Positions 1 to 8,280 are shown, counted from the stretch's first letter. The stretch is 64,000 nucleotides of DNA from Clostridiales bacterium (GCA_015071005.1 SVIG01000002.1:186001-250000); one strand, 5' to 3'. Numbers and translations are program-made. The notes: generated by a model from the letters alone, not told the origin.

Positions 1-620
1 ATAATCGGTCTGCGCTTTTCAATGTCGATTGCCATACCCGTAAGAGTATTGATAAGGGAAATGCAGTCCGCGCCCCCTCTTTCCGCCGCTTTTGCGTTCG
101 CCGCGATGCTTTCTACGTTCGGGGAAAGCTTGACAATCAACGGCGTTTTTGTCAAAGCGCTCTTTGCCACGCGCGTGACTTCTTCTACCGTTTCGGGCTT
201 AATCCCAAACGCCATACCGCCGCTCTTTACGTTGGGGCAGGAAATATTCAGCTCGATCATATCCACCAAGCCGTCCAACCGCGCGCAAATTTTATGATAA
301 TCGTCAAGCGTTTTGCCTGCAACGTTCGCAATCACGACCGTACCCGTCGATTTCAGCCATTCCAAATCGTTCTTGATGAAATGCTCCACGCCCGGGTTTT
401 GTAAGCCGACGGCGTTCAAAATCACGCCGCGCGATTCCGCGATACGGGGCACGGGGTTGCCAAGACGGGGCTCGTTCGTCAAACCCTTCGTCGACACGCC
501 GCCGATTTTGCCGATATCGTAAAGCTCGTTGAACTCACGCCCAAAGCCGTACGTACCCGAAGCCGCAATCACGGGATTCTTGAAATTTACGCCACAAATA
601 TTGACCGATAAATTCGCCAT
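1..620 (-). CDS. pyrD: Dihydroorotate dehydrogenase, class 1B catalytic subunit (partial)
   Basis: Oxidises dihydroorotate to orotate in pyrimidine synthesis. Translating back from the ATG at 620 gives MANLSVNICGVNFKNP followed by the family's SGTYGFG segment, a glycine-rich KIGGVSTKG strand, the LNAVGLQNPG segment and the ELNISCPN motif. These fit the FMN-binding type 1B enzyme, which works with PyrK and NAD. The C-terminal part runs off the window start. It is the last visible gene of the pyrB-C-F-K-D operon, 53 bp after pyrK. Pairing with pyrK supports class 1B over 1A. Confidence 0.93.
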   Translation of the reverse strand, partial: MANLSVNICGVNFKNPVIAASGTYGFGREFNELYDIGKIGGVSTKGLTNEPRLGNPVPRIAESRGVILNAVGLQNPGVEHFIKNDLEWLKSTGTVVIANVAGKTLDDYHKICARLDGLVDMIELNISCPNVKSGGMAFGIKPETVEEVTRVAKSALTKTPLIVKLSPNVESIAANAKAAERGGADCISLINTLTGMAIDIEKRRPI

Positions 621-673
621 AATTTTTCTTTCCTTTGCGAGTCTTGTCGCGTCTATTAAAAAAGGTTAGTCGA

Positions 674-1429
674 TTATAAAACTACTTCCTTCGCGTCGAA
701 TACAGGTCCGTCTTTACATACGCGCGCGTGTTTGCCGTTTGTCGTTTCGCATACGCAAACAAGGCAAGCGCCGATGCCGCACCCCATTCTCTCTTCCAAA
801 GAAACGTAGCATTTCAAGCCTTCCTTTTCCACCACTTCTTTAAGCGCGCGCAGCATGGGCGTAGGGCCGCACGCAAGCACGACGTCGGGGCGATTCCCCT
901 TTTCCAAATCAAGAGCAAACGCTTGCACGGCGTTCATTTTTTCGCCGTAACTCCCATCGTCCGTCACACCGACGAAACGAGTCGCTCTTTGGAATTCTTC
1001 CACGCCGCAAACGGCGTCTTTATTGCGATAACCGATATATGCGGAAATAATTTTCTCTCCGTAATACTGCCGCAAAACGGAAATGAGCGGAAACACACCC
1101 ACACCGCCGCCAACGAGCGCGATTTTCTTTTCATCTTCTTCGACGTAGAACCCGTTTCCAAGCGGCATCAATACGTTTAATTTCGTACCTGCCCCCAACG
1201 TTTTAAGCTTTTGCGTGCCTTCGCCCTTGATTTGATAGCAGAAGGTCACTTCCCGATCTTCCACTTTACAAATGGCGATCGGACGGCGCAAAAGATGCGT
1301 GCCACCGACGGAAATATTCCCAAATTGACCGCAACGCACCGAAATATCTTCGTCCAACGCAAACGTGACCGCATAGATATTCTCCGCGATTTTTTCGTTT
1401 TTGACAATCGTCGCAATATAATCTTTCAT
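674..1429 (-). CDS. pyrK: Dihydroorotate dehydrogenase electron-transfer subunit
   Basis: Flavin/iron-sulfur subunit that passes electrons from PyrD to NAD. The 251-residue length is usual. An N-terminal ferredoxin-reductase-like barrel carries the FAD motif LLRRPIAICK, a middle NAD-binding part contains GGGVGVFPL, and the C-terminal end has the [2Fe-2S] cysteines in MGCGIGACLVCVC and RVCKDGPVF. The ATG has a GGAG site just upstream. It lies between pyrF and pyrD in an operon and should form a PyrD2-PyrK2 complex in the cytosol. Confidence 0.95.
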   Translation of the reverse strand: MKDYIATIVKNEKIAENIYAVTFALDEDISVRCGQFGNISVGGTHLLRRPIAICKVEDREVTFCYQIKGEGTQKLKTLGAGTKLNVLMPLGNGFYVEEDEKKIALVGGGVGVFPLISVLRQYYGEKIISAYIGYRNKDAVCGVEEFQRATRFVGVTDDGSYGEKMNAVQAFALDLEKGNRPDVVLACGPTPMLRALKEVVEKEGLKCYVSLEERMGCGIGACLVCVCETTNGKHARVCKDGPVFDAKEVVL

Positions 1430-1486
1430 AAGCTTACTCCTTTAAGGGTATAACCGCTTAATATTCACACTTTTTACGTCTTACAA

Positions 1487-2395
1487 TCAACCTTGCATTT
1501 TTCCGATTACGTTCGAAAGGTCTTTTTGCATAGCCACGCACGCCGCGCGCGCCGCGTCGTAGTACGTGCCGCCGTTTTTCTTGTACGCGCACAAGATACC
1601 GCGCGAGTTGTTGACAACGCCGCCCAAGCCGTTCTTGCCAAAACAGCTTTTCAGCATTTCCGCATTCCCGCCTTGCGCACCGTATCCAGGGATCAAGAAA
1701 AACGTGTGATTCATCGTTTCGCGAAGTCTTGCCGCTTCCGTAGGATGAGTCGCTCCGACTACCGCGCCAACCGCCGAATAGCCGTATTTTCCGATCGTGC
1801 TTTCCCCCCATTTTTCCACCAAACCGCCTACGTATTCGTACATGGGTACGCCGTTTTCCAAAACCATATTTTGAATTTCCGCGCCCGACGGATTGGACGT
1901 CTTGACCAAAACGAAAATCCCCTTATCGTTCTTTTCGCATTGTTCCACGAAGGGCAAAATGCCGTCCGATCCAAGATAACCGTTTACCGTCACGTAGTCG
2001 GACGGAAAAGCTTGCAAGGTGTTTTCATTGACCTGCGTTTCTCCAAGGAACGCCTTTGCATAGCAGGACGCCGTCGAGCCGATGTCGTTGCGCTTTGCGT
2101 CCGCGATAACCACAAGCCCCTTTGCCGCCGCATATTTAAGCGTTTCATAGTACGCCTTCATACCTGCCGTACCGTACATTTCATAGTACGCGATTTGCAC
2201 CTTTACGGACGGTACGATATCGTACACGTTATCGATGATTTTTTTATTGAATTCGAGCACCCTTTCCGCAACGTCGTCGAAGGTTTTTGCGCCGAGCTTC
2301 ATCTCGTCGGGAAGATAGTCGAATAAGGTATCCAACCCCACGCAAGTGGGGTTTTGCATCGCAATAATGCCGTCAATGAGTTTATCGGTGATCAT
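1487..2395 (-). CDS. pyrF: Orotidine 5'-phosphate decarboxylase (type 2)
   Basis: Catalyses the last step to UMP. The catalytic DAKRNDIG motif lies near residue 99, and the chain of 302 residues is the longer type 2 form, as in many Clostridia and mycobacteria, instead of the ~240-residue Bacillus form. A GGAG site precedes the ATG, 14 bp downstream of pyrC. All neighbours are pyrimidine genes, so the assignment is firm. Confidence 0.95.
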   Translation of the reverse strand: MITDKLIDGIIAMQNPTCVGLDTLFDYLPDEMKLGAKTFDDVAERVLEFNKKIIDNVYDIVPSVKVQIAYYEMYGTAGMKAYYETLKYAAAKGLVVIADAKRNDIGSTASCYAKAFLGETQVNENTLQAFPSDYVTVNGYLGSDGILPFVEQCEKNDKGIFVLVKTSNPSGAEIQNMVLENGVPMYEYVGGLVEKWGESTIGKYGYSAVGAVVGATHPTEAARLRETMNHTFFLIPGYGAQGGNAEMLKSCFGKNGLGGVVNNSRGILCAYKKNGGTYYDAARAACVAMQKDLSNVIGKMQG

Positions 2396-2409
2396 ATTTC
2401 TGCTCCTTT

Positions 2410-3672
2410 TTACGCTTGATACTTGATTTCGCCGTCGACGATCGTGTACTTCACAACGCCGTCCAAAACGTAGCCGCCAAACGGGCTATTCTTGCCCTTG
2501 CTGACAAACTTTTCGGGCTCTACCGTCCACTTTTCGTCCAAGTCCGCAATCATAAGATCGGCTACGCCGCCTTCCTTGATCTCGCCGCCGTCGAGCTTCA
2601 AAATCCTCGCAGGTGCGGCGGACATTCTATCCGCAATTTCGTTCAAGGTAAGGACGCCTGCCTTATAAAGGTAGGTAATTGCGAACCCAAACGACGTTTC
2701 AATGCCGCTAATCCCAAACGCCGCTTGATAGTATTCGACGTTTTTATCGTCTGCGTGATGGGGAGCGTGATCGGTGACGATACAATCGAGCGTACCGTCC
2801 TTCAAGCCTTCCAAAATCGCTTGCTTGTCAATCTCTTCGCGAATGGGCGGATTGACCTTTGTATTCGTATCGTAGGTACGGATAATTTCGTCCGTTGCCG
2901 CAAAATAGTGCGGACAGGTCTCCGCCGTGACCTTAACGCCCGCTTGCTTTGCGCTACGGATCATTCTCACACCGCTGTACGTCGAAACATGGCAAATATG
3001 CACGGGCGCGTTAAGCGTTTCCGCAAGGGAAATTTCACGCGCGATGATGACGTCTTCCGCCGCACGAGGAATACCGCGCAACCCAACCAGGGTCGAGCTG
3101 AAACCTTCGTGTACCACGCCGCCGTCTACAAGATCCTTATCTTCGCAATGACAAAGACAAGTGATATCAAAGCCCTTTGCGTACTCCATCGCAAGGCGCA
3201 TAAGGCGGGCGTTTTTCACCGCTACGCCGTCGTCGGAAATTGCCACCGCGCCAGCCTTTTTCATGCCTGCGATCGCCGCCATTTCTTCCCCTTTCGAGCC
3301 TTTCGTGATTGCACCGATGGGATGAATTTTACAAAGGTTTACTTCCTTTGCTCTCGCCTTAATGTAGGTGACGACTACCTTGTTATCCGTGACGGGGTTA
3401 GTATTCGGCATACAGCAAATCTGCGTAAAACCGCCCTTTACCGCCGCCTTGGAACCGCTTTCAATATCTTCCTTTTTCTCAAAACCCGGTTCACGCAAAT
3501 GCACGTGCATATCGATAAGACCGGGAAAAACGTGTTTTCCGCTCGCGTCAATTTCTTGCGTACCGTTGGCAGGGATACACTCCGCAATCTTCACAATACG
3601 GCCGTTCTCTACGAGAATATCCTTCTTTTCTACGGAGTTTTTCAAAACCACGTTGCCGTTTCTAATAATCAT
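2410..3672 (-). CDS. pyrC: Dihydroorotase
   Basis: Zinc amidohydrolase that cyclises carbamoyl-aspartate to dihydroorotate. The metal-binding DMHVHLREPG motif is near residues 54-63, with ETCPHYF and TDHAPHH further on, as in the class I dihydroorotases of about 420-430 residues. GGAG lies 7 nt before the ATG. It follows pyrB by 12 bp, so the two are probably translated from one message. Confidence 0.96.
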   Translation of the reverse strand: MIIRNGNVVLKNSVEKKDILVENGRIVKIAECIPANGTQEIDASGKHVFPGLIDMHVHLREPGFEKKEDIESGSKAAVKGGFTQICCMPNTNPVTDNKVVVTYIKARAKEVNLCKIHPIGAITKGSKGEEMAAIAGMKKAGAVAISDDGVAVKNARLMRLAMEYAKGFDITCLCHCEDKDLVDGGVVHEGFSSTLVGLRGIPRAAEDVIIAREISLAETLNAPVHICHVSTYSGVRMIRSAKQAGVKVTAETCPHYFAATDEIIRTYDTNTKVNPPIREEIDKQAILEGLKDGTLDCIVTDHAPHHADDKNVEYYQAAFGISGIETSFGFAITYLYKAGVLTLNEIADRMSAAPARILKLDGGEIKEGGVADLMIADLDEKWTVEPEKFVSKGKNSPFGGYVLDGVVKYTIVDGEIKYQA

Positions 3673-3684
3673 ACCTTCACTCCT

Positions 3685-4608
3685 TTACGCCTTATTCGCG
3701 TCATGCAAAAGACACAGCGCCGCCATTCTCACCGCTACCCCCGAAAGGACTTGGTCTTCAATATGGCTTCTCTCGTGATCGATTACGCCGCTCGAAAGCT
3801 CCACGCCGCGGTTTACGGGGCCAGGGTGCAGGATAATCGCGTTCGGCTTCGCACATTCCAAGATTTTTTCGTCTACGCCGTAGTTTGCCGCGTACTCGCC
3901 AAGCGAAGGGAAGTTCCCCGCCTGCTGACGTTCGAGCTGAATTCGTAAACCCATGACGACGTCCGCACCGTCAAGCGCTTCTTCGCGCGATTTGCAAAGC
4001 TTTGCGCCGAGCCGATCGATCCCGACGGGGATGAGCGTTTCAGGGGCGAACATCGATACTTCCGCGCCCATCGTTTTCAAACCGAACAAGTTCGATTTCG
4101 CTACGCGCGAGTGCTTGATGTCCCCTAAAATGGCTACCTTTAAGCCTTTAAGCGAACCGAAAACTTCACGCATCGTAAGCATATCGAGAAGGGCTTGCGT
4201 GGGGTGCTCGTTCACGCCGTCGCCGGCGTTGAGTACGCTCGCTTTCACCGTCTTGGCAAGAAGATGGGGCGCGCCGCCCATTTGATGACGAATGATAATA
4301 AACTCGTTCCGCTGTGCGTCGAGCGTTTTGCCCGTATCAATCAGCGTTTCCCCCTTGGCAACGGAAGAACTGCTCGCCGCGATGTTGATCGCGGTCGCGC
4401 CGAGATACTTCGCCGCCTGCTCGAAGCTTGTCCGCGTTCTCGTACTGTTTTCATAGAAGAGAATGGTCACGGTCTTGCCGTCTAAATAACGCATTTTTTT
4501 CTCGCCGCGCTTAATGCGGTTCTTGAATTCCTGCGCAAGATCGAGAATTTCCGTGATCTCGGACGCCGACACGTCGATGAGTCCCAACAAATCTTTTCTT
4601 TTGAGCAT
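3685..4608 (-). CDS. pyrB: Aspartate carbamoyltransferase catalytic subunit
   Basis: First committed step of pyrimidine synthesis. The carbamoyl-phosphate site STRTRTSFE is near residues 54-62 and the aspartate-domain motif HPTQALLDM near 136. The length, 307 residues, is normal. It is the promoter-proximal gene of the operon. No pyrI regulatory subunit and no pyrR lie nearby in the window, so allosteric control of the E. coli type is not expected. The RBS AAGGAGTAGGGT precedes ATG. Confidence 0.96.
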   Translation of the reverse strand: MLKRKDLLGLIDVSASEITEILDLAQEFKNRIKRGEKKMRYLDGKTVTILFYENSTRTRTSFEQAAKYLGATAINIAASSSSVAKGETLIDTGKTLDAQRNEFIIIRHQMGGAPHLLAKTVKASVLNAGDGVNEHPTQALLDMLTMREVFGSLKGLKVAILGDIKHSRVAKSNLFGLKTMGAEVSMFAPETLIPVGIDRLGAKLCKSREEALDGADVVMGLRIQLERQQAGNFPSLGEYAANYGVDEKILECAKPNAIILHPGPVNRGVELSSGVIDHERSHIEDQVLSGVAVRMAALCLLHDANKA

Positions 4609-4627
4609 ACCCTACTCCTTTTTGGTT

Positions 4628-4705
4628 CGCTATTATTTGCGGTTTTGCGGACTTTTCCCAAACAAAATTTACCTTTCTTGGGGCAATTTCACCCCAAAAT
4701 CCGCT
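4628..4705 (-). promoter_or_regulatory. Structured 5' leader of the pyr operon
   Basis: The leader of about 100 nt begins near 4705. GCGGATTTT at the start can pair with AAAAGTCCGC about 45 nt later (one bulge), enclosing a smaller hairpin TTGGGG-8 nt-CCCCAA. No U-run follows, and I do not see the PyrR binding-loop consensus. Any role in pyrimidine control is inference. Confidence 0.35.
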
Positions 4706-4711
4706 AGCGTA

Positions 4712-4740
4712 ATTATACCACTTTTTTTTGACGTTGTAAA
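4712..4740 (-). promoter_or_regulatory. Promoter of the pyr operon
   Basis: TTTACA (4735-4740), a 17-bp spacer and a perfect TATAAT (4712-4717) lie 104 bp before pyrB. Confidence 0.8.
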
Positions 4741-4785
4741 GGGTTCAAAAGCATCTTTTTTCGCTTTTGAACCCTTTTTATTAAA
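4738..4785 (-). terminator. Terminator after the metallophosphoesterase gene
   Basis: A 12-bp stem GGGTTCAAAAGC/GCTTTTGAACCC, flanked by A/T runs, separates the phosphoesterase gene from the pyr promoter. The U-tract on the minus strand is short (TTTA). Confidence 0.55.
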
Positions 4786-4787
4786 AA

Positions 4788-5483
4788 TCAATAGATTTTT
4801 ACTAACTTGAACCCAACCTTATCGCAGGAAGCGAGAATATACTCCACGCCGCCGCGCTCGCTTTTGAGAGGACAGTACGCCGCACCGTGGATATGCCCAA
4901 ACACCGCTTTATCCACCTTCCGTTCTTCAAAAAGCGCGGTGAACAGGGTGCTTTCCTGCTTCATTCCAAACGGGGGAAAATGGGTCATAACAATCAACGC
5001 ATCCCCTTCTTCGCGCAATTTTTCCGCATCGTTTAACGCCAATCTGAAACGCTCGGCTTCCCGCCTATAAAGCTTTTCGTCCTGCTCCGTATAGTCGGCA
5101 CTTCCAGGACAAGTCCAACCGCGCGAGCCTGCAATCACGAAATTATCCAGCTTGATTGCGTCCGTTTGTAAGAAATAAAAGCTCTCGTTGGGCGCGCTAT
5201 CGCGAAGTTTGGTGATTCCATTCCACCAATAATCGTGGTTGCCGCGAATAAAGACCTTCTTCCCCGGCAAATCGGCAAGCGTTTGCAAATCGACGAGCGC
5301 GTCGGAAAGTTTCATCGCCCAGCTGATATCCCCTGAAATCAGCACGATATCGTCGGGGGCGACCTTTTCCAACCAGTCCGATTTAATTTTTTCGAAATGC
5401 CCTTCCCAGTTGCCGCCGAAAATATCCATCGGCTTATCGGCGGTGTTCGATAAGTGCAAATCGCTAATCGCATAAATATTCAT
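4788..5483 (-). CDS. Calcineurin-like metallophosphoesterase
   Basis: Cytosolic metal-dependent phosphoesterase of unknown substrate. The chain starts with the metal motif ISDLHLS (residues 5-11) and continues with GDISW, GNHDYWW, MTHFPP and GHIHG, the complete dinuclear set, in 231 residues. An upstream in-frame ATG at 5528 would add 15 residues, but it lies before the promoter at 5490-5518. The ATG at 5483 directly begins the conserved fold and is only 6 nt from the -10 box. The message is therefore probably leaderless. Confidence 0.85.
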   Translation of the reverse strand: MNIYAISDLHLSNTADKPMDIFGGNWEGHFEKIKSDWLEKVAPDDIVLISGDISWAMKLSDALVDLQTLADLPGKKVFIRGNHDYWWNGITKLRDSAPNESFYFLQTDAIKLDNFVIAGSRGWTCPGSADYTEQDEKLYRREAERFRLALNDAEKLREEGDALIVMTHFPPFGMKQESTLFTALFEERKVDKAVFGHIHGAAYCPLKSERGGVEYILASCDKVGFKLVKIY

Positions 5484-5489
5484 AAGAAT

Positions 5490-5518
5490 ATTATACCCGT
5501 TTTCCTTGGTTTTGTCAA
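5490..5518 (-). promoter_or_regulatory. Promoter of the metallophosphoesterase gene
   Basis: Consensus TTGACA (5513-5518), 17-bp spacer, TATAAT (5490-5495). ATTCTT then separates the -10 from ATG at 5483, leaving no room for a ribosome binding site. Confidence 0.8.
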
Positions 5519-5529
5519 GACTTTCCATG

Positions 5530-5553
5530 CAAAAACGACGGCTTTCGCCGTCG
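5530..5553 (-). terminator. Terminator after the spore-layer protein gene
   Basis: CGACGGC-TTTC-GCCGTCG stem followed on the minus strand by TTTTTGC. Confidence 0.7.
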
Positions 5554-5560
5554 CCTTCAC

Positions 5561-6214
5561 TTATTTACAAGGACAATTTTTCGATTGCGGATACAAAGGC
5601 AATTCAAAGAACCCTGCGCACACCTCTTGCGAATACTCCTGCGCGGGCGGAAGCGCGCAATAGCCGTAGGAAGGAATGAGAATTTCCACGGGCATAGCAA
5701 TCTTCAAAATCACCGTCGCGCAAAGACTCGCGATAAAGCCTTGCGAAGTGGGATCGTACGTACCGTCGGGCGCGACTACGCTCACCACCGCGCGGAGCGT
5801 AAAAGGCATAATGGACGGGGCAGGTACGTAAAGAAGCACGTCAACGGGAATGGAAACGTTCGCCGTCGCACTACCGTCCACGCCGTTCGCATCGGTATAC
5901 AAAACCTCTACGGGAATGGACACGGTCGCTTGTACGCGAGCGCAACGTTTATCCACTTGACGGTCGATATTCAAGTTCGACACCGTCGCGTCGCTCGTCG
6001 TGGAACGCGCGGATACAAAGGTCAAAGGATATGTAGGATTGGCAGGGGTCAAGTTTGTAAGCACAAGCGTATAGTTCTCGATTTGGCTTTGTTTAATTGC
6101 CGCGTCGAAGATTTTTTCCACCTGCACGCACACCTTTTCCGTGATGCCGTTCATCGGATTGCCCGTGATTGCGCCAGGGCATTTATCCGATTGAAAATTG
6201 GAATAAAAGGACAT
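5561..6214 (-). CDS. Putative spore coat or exosporium protein
   Basis: I do not recognise a named family. The 217-residue protein has no signal peptide. It is rich in Val, Thr and Pro with alternating beta-type segments (VQATVSIPVEVLY, VNVSIPVD-like repeats), and Cys is present near both ends (KCPG, KVCVQV, CPCK at the C terminus). That composition suits a disulfide-linked spore layer. The promoter upstream matches a sigma-K site, which would place expression late in the mother cell. GGAGG precedes ATG. The function call rests on promoter and composition, not homology. Confidence 0.5.
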   Translation of the reverse strand: MSFYSNFQSDKCPGAITGNPMNGITEKVCVQVEKIFDAAIKQSQIENYTLVLTNLTPANPTYPLTFVSARSTTSDATVSNLNIDRQVDKRCARVQATVSIPVEVLYTDANGVDGSATANVSIPVDVLLYVPAPSIMPFTLRAVVSVVAPDGTYDPTSQGFIASLCATVILKIAMPVEILIPSYGYCALPPAQEYSQEVCAGFFELPLYPQSKNCPCK

Positions 6215-6240
6215 AATTTACCTCCTGTTACGAATAAATC

Positions 6241-6270
6241 CGAAAAGGCGGTTTTGCCCGTTTTTCGGTT
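6241..6270 (-). other. Hairpin in the 5' UTR of the spore-layer gene
   Basis: CCGAAAAACGG and CCGCCTTTTCGG form an imperfect stem between the sigma-K-like promoter and the ribosome binding site. It may stabilise the message. Confidence 0.4.
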
Positions 6271-6293
6271 GTTCGCGTAATCATTACTTACTG

Positions 6294-6322
6294 TATTTTA
6301 TGCGACCTTTCCCCTTTTTGTT
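6294..6322 (-). promoter_or_regulatory. Sigma-K-type promoter
   Basis: AACA (6319-6322), 16 bp, then CATAAAATA (6294-6302). The B. subtilis sigma-K consensus is mACm-16-CATAnnnTA, so this is a full match. The same spacing and the same -10 occur before the collagen-like gene at 42997. Confidence 0.6.
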
Positions 6323-6325
6323 CCA

Positions 6326-6607
6326 CTACAAAATCGCGCGCATACCCAAATAAAATATCCTCGCGCCGTTCTTTTTGATAAAACCTTCTTCGCTACCGCA
6401 AAGCAAACTCGGGGTGTCCCCTTCCTTCACCGTATACGCGTCGCCGCGCTCTGTCGGTATTGACAAAATCTTCCCCACGGGCGGCGGCGAATCCAAGCCG
6501 TTTTCGCGCGCCAAAACGCGCGGCGACACCGAAAAATACTCCGCAATTTCTTCGAGCGTTTGCCCGTCTTTTACTTGATAATATCTTCTTTGCAACGTTT
6601 TCAACAT
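6326..6607 (-). CDS. LysM-domain protein, probably spore-associated
   Basis: A 93-residue protein. It has one complete LysM domain (YYQVKDGQTLEEIAEYF to KILSIP, residues about 8-52), then the start of a second (AYTVKEGDT). LysM binds peptidoglycan, and in spore formers small LysM proteins such as SafA sit in the cortex/coat zone. There is no signal peptide. I start it at ATG 6607 because 25 further residues upstream would run across the promoter. The -10 lies 7 nt before the ATG and there is no Shine-Dalgarno. It diverges from spoVB. Confidence 0.65.
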   Translation of the reverse strand: MLKTLQRRYYQVKDGQTLEEIAEYFSVSPRVLARENGLDSPPPVGKILSIPTERGDAYTVKEGDTPSLLCGSEEGFIKKNGARIFYLGMRAIL

Positions 6608-6610
6608 CGC

Positions 6611-6639
6611 TATTATTCTATGCTCGAAATAGAATAATA
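6611..6639. promoter_or_regulatory. Perfect inverted repeat between lysM and spoVB
   Basis: TATTATTCTAT-7 nt-ATAGAATAATA, 11-bp perfect arms. It overlaps the -10 of the LysM gene and could bind a dimeric regulator or simply place mirrored promoter elements. Confidence 0.5.
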
Positions 6640-6642
6640 TGC
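6615..6642 (-). promoter_or_regulatory. Sigma-E-like promoter of the LysM gene
   Basis: GCATATT (6636-6642), 13 bp, CATAGAAT (6615-6622). This is close to the sigma-E consensus (kmATATT-14-CATACAnT) with the spacer one base short. Confidence 0.5.
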
Positions 6643-6666
6643 CCGTTCTTTTTTTGGCGGCTCGTC

Positions 6667-6674
6667 CATACAAT
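6667..6674 (+). promoter_or_regulatory. Sigma-E-like -10 of spoVB
   Basis: CATACAAT is an exact sigma-E -10 match, 6 nt before the ATG at 6681. The -35 region is poor. spoVB is a sigma-E gene in B. subtilis. Confidence 0.4.
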
Positions 6675-6680
6675 AATAGC

Positions 6681-8186
6681 ATGAAAAAGACCGTCTACAC
6701 CAACGCAACCATTGTCACAGCTCTTTCCGTCGCCACGCGCGGACTTGGCTTTTTATACCGCATTGTTTTATCCCGTTTTATCGGCGCGGAAGGCTTGGGC
6801 TTGTACCAAGTCGCCTTTTCTTTATTCGGACTTTTTGCCACCATCGGCGCAGGCGGTATCCCCATCACCGTTTCTCGTATGATTACCAAAGCCAAAGCGC
6901 AAAAAGACCCTTACGCGGAAAAACAAACCGTCAGCGCAGGGCTAATCCTTTGCCTACTTTTAAGCCTTCCGACCGCCTTCCTTTTCGGTTTTTTAGGACA
7001 CAAATTTACCTTCCTTTTTACCGATAAACGCACCTTTAAGGTCTTTCAAATTTTAATTGTAGGACTCGTTTTTGCAAGCGTCTACGCCGTACTTCGAGGG
7101 AGCTTTTGGGGGAATAAAGAGTTCCTCACGCCGTCCATTTTAGAAACCGCGGAAGAAGCGTTGATGGTAATTATCGGCGTAATGCTCCTGCAAAACGTAT
7201 CTTCACCCGTTGACGGCGCGCAAAAAGCGGCGTGGGCGGTCACCCTTTCTTGCTGTATTGTATGTATCGCCGCGCTCCTTTTCTTTTTCAATAAGGGCGG
7301 CGCGCTTTGCGCACCTAAAAACACCCTAAAACCCCTTTTCAACGCGACCCTGCCCATCACGTCCGTCCGAGCGGGCGGTTCACTCGTGAACTCCGCAATC
7401 GCCGTTTTACTCCCTGCCATGCTGATTAAAGCAGGGCTCAACGAAACGCAAGCGCTCAAACTTTTCGGAATTGTGTCGGGTATGGTGATTCCCGTTTTGT
7501 TTATGCCCTCCACGCTAATCGGCTCGCTCGCGCTCGTGCTCGTACCTGAGCTTGCAGAAGACTATTACAAAAGCAATCAAGCGCGGTTGCGCAAAAATAT
7601 CTTACGCGGCCTCAAATTTTCCGTTATCGTTGCTTGTAGCCTAATCCCCCTGCTCTTTTCCGTCGGCGGCGACGTTGGAAAAATTGCTTTTTCCAACGCC
7701 ACGGCAGGAAAAATTATTGAAAAATCCTGTATACTTCTTTTACCAATGAGCGTCACGATGATTTCGACGTCCATTCTCAACTCTCTCGGCTTTGAAAAGC
7801 AAACCTTTCTCTATTATTTTCTCGGCGCGGCAGCGCTCCTGCTTTGCATTTTAATTTTACCGCAATATTTCGGGGCGTACGCCTACTGCATCGGTTTGGG
7901 CGCAAGCTTTTCGATAAATGCGGTTTGCAATCTTGTTTTGCTGTGGAAAAAAGGCTTACTTTTTGAAAAAGGACGGGGGCAGGTATGGATTCAACAGTTT
8001 TTACCCACTCTTTTGCTTACCATTCCCATCTGTTTTTTAGGGCGGCGTTTGGCGAATCTCTGCAAACAATTTTTCGGCGAGCCGCTCGCCACAATTCTCA
8101 CCGCGCTTATCGTATTGTCCCTATCCCTACTTCTGCTTTTGGTGCGCAAGCTTTTCAAACGCAGACCGACTATGAAAAACCGATAA
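6681..8186 (+). CDS. spoVB: SpoVB-type polysaccharide flippase
   Basis: Membrane exporter of the MOP/PST superfamily, about 501 residues with 12-14 hydrophobic segments. The N-terminal TRGLGFLYRIVLSRFIGAEG with GLYQVAF matches SpoVB, which is thought to move lipid-linked precursors across the membrane for spore cortex synthesis. The start is ATG 6681. An ATG 42 bp upstream would overlap the divergent promoter region. No Shine-Dalgarno is visible. MurJ or another flippase of the same superfamily is the alternative, but the LysM neighbour and sigma-E-like -10 favour a sporulation role. Confidence 0.75.
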   Translation: MKKTVYTNATIVTALSVATRGLGFLYRIVLSRFIGAEGLGLYQVAFSLFGLFATIGAGGIPITVSRMITKAKAQKDPYAEKQTVSAGLILCLLLSLPTAFLFGFLGHKFTFLFTDKRTFKVFQILIVGLVFASVYAVLRGSFWGNKEFLTPSILETAEEALMVIIGVMLLQNVSSPVDGAQKAAWAVTLSCCIVCIAALLFFFNKGGALCAPKNTLKPLFNATLPITSVRAGGSLVNSAIAVLLPAMLIKAGLNETQALKLFGIVSGMVIPVLFMPSTLIGSLALVLVPELAEDYYKSNQARLRKNILRGLKFSVIVACSLIPLLFSVGGDVGKIAFSNATAGKIIEKSCILLLPMSVTMISTSILNSLGFEKQTFLYYFLGAAALLLCILILPQYFGAYAYCIGLGASFSINAVCNLVLLWKKGLLFEKGRGQVWIQQFLPTLLLTIPICFLGRRLANLCKQFFGEPLATILTALIVLSLSLLLLLVRKLFKRRPTMKNR

Positions 8187-8251
8187 AATCAATTCTTTTC
8201 TTTTTTTCCTTGAAAAAGCGTAAATTTTGTACGAAAAATTTTGTCGCTCCC

Positions 8252-8280
8252 TTGACTTTCGCCCAAGAATAGAGTACAAT
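8252..8280 (+). promoter_or_regulatory. Promoter of pgi
   Basis: TTGACT (8252-8257), 17-bp spacer, TACAAT (8275-8280). Confidence 0.8.

Noticed and set aside
2416..3948. Long plus-strand frame over pyrC and pyrB
   Set aside because: Shadow of two well-supported minus-strand genes, with Arg/His-rich composition typical of antisense frames.
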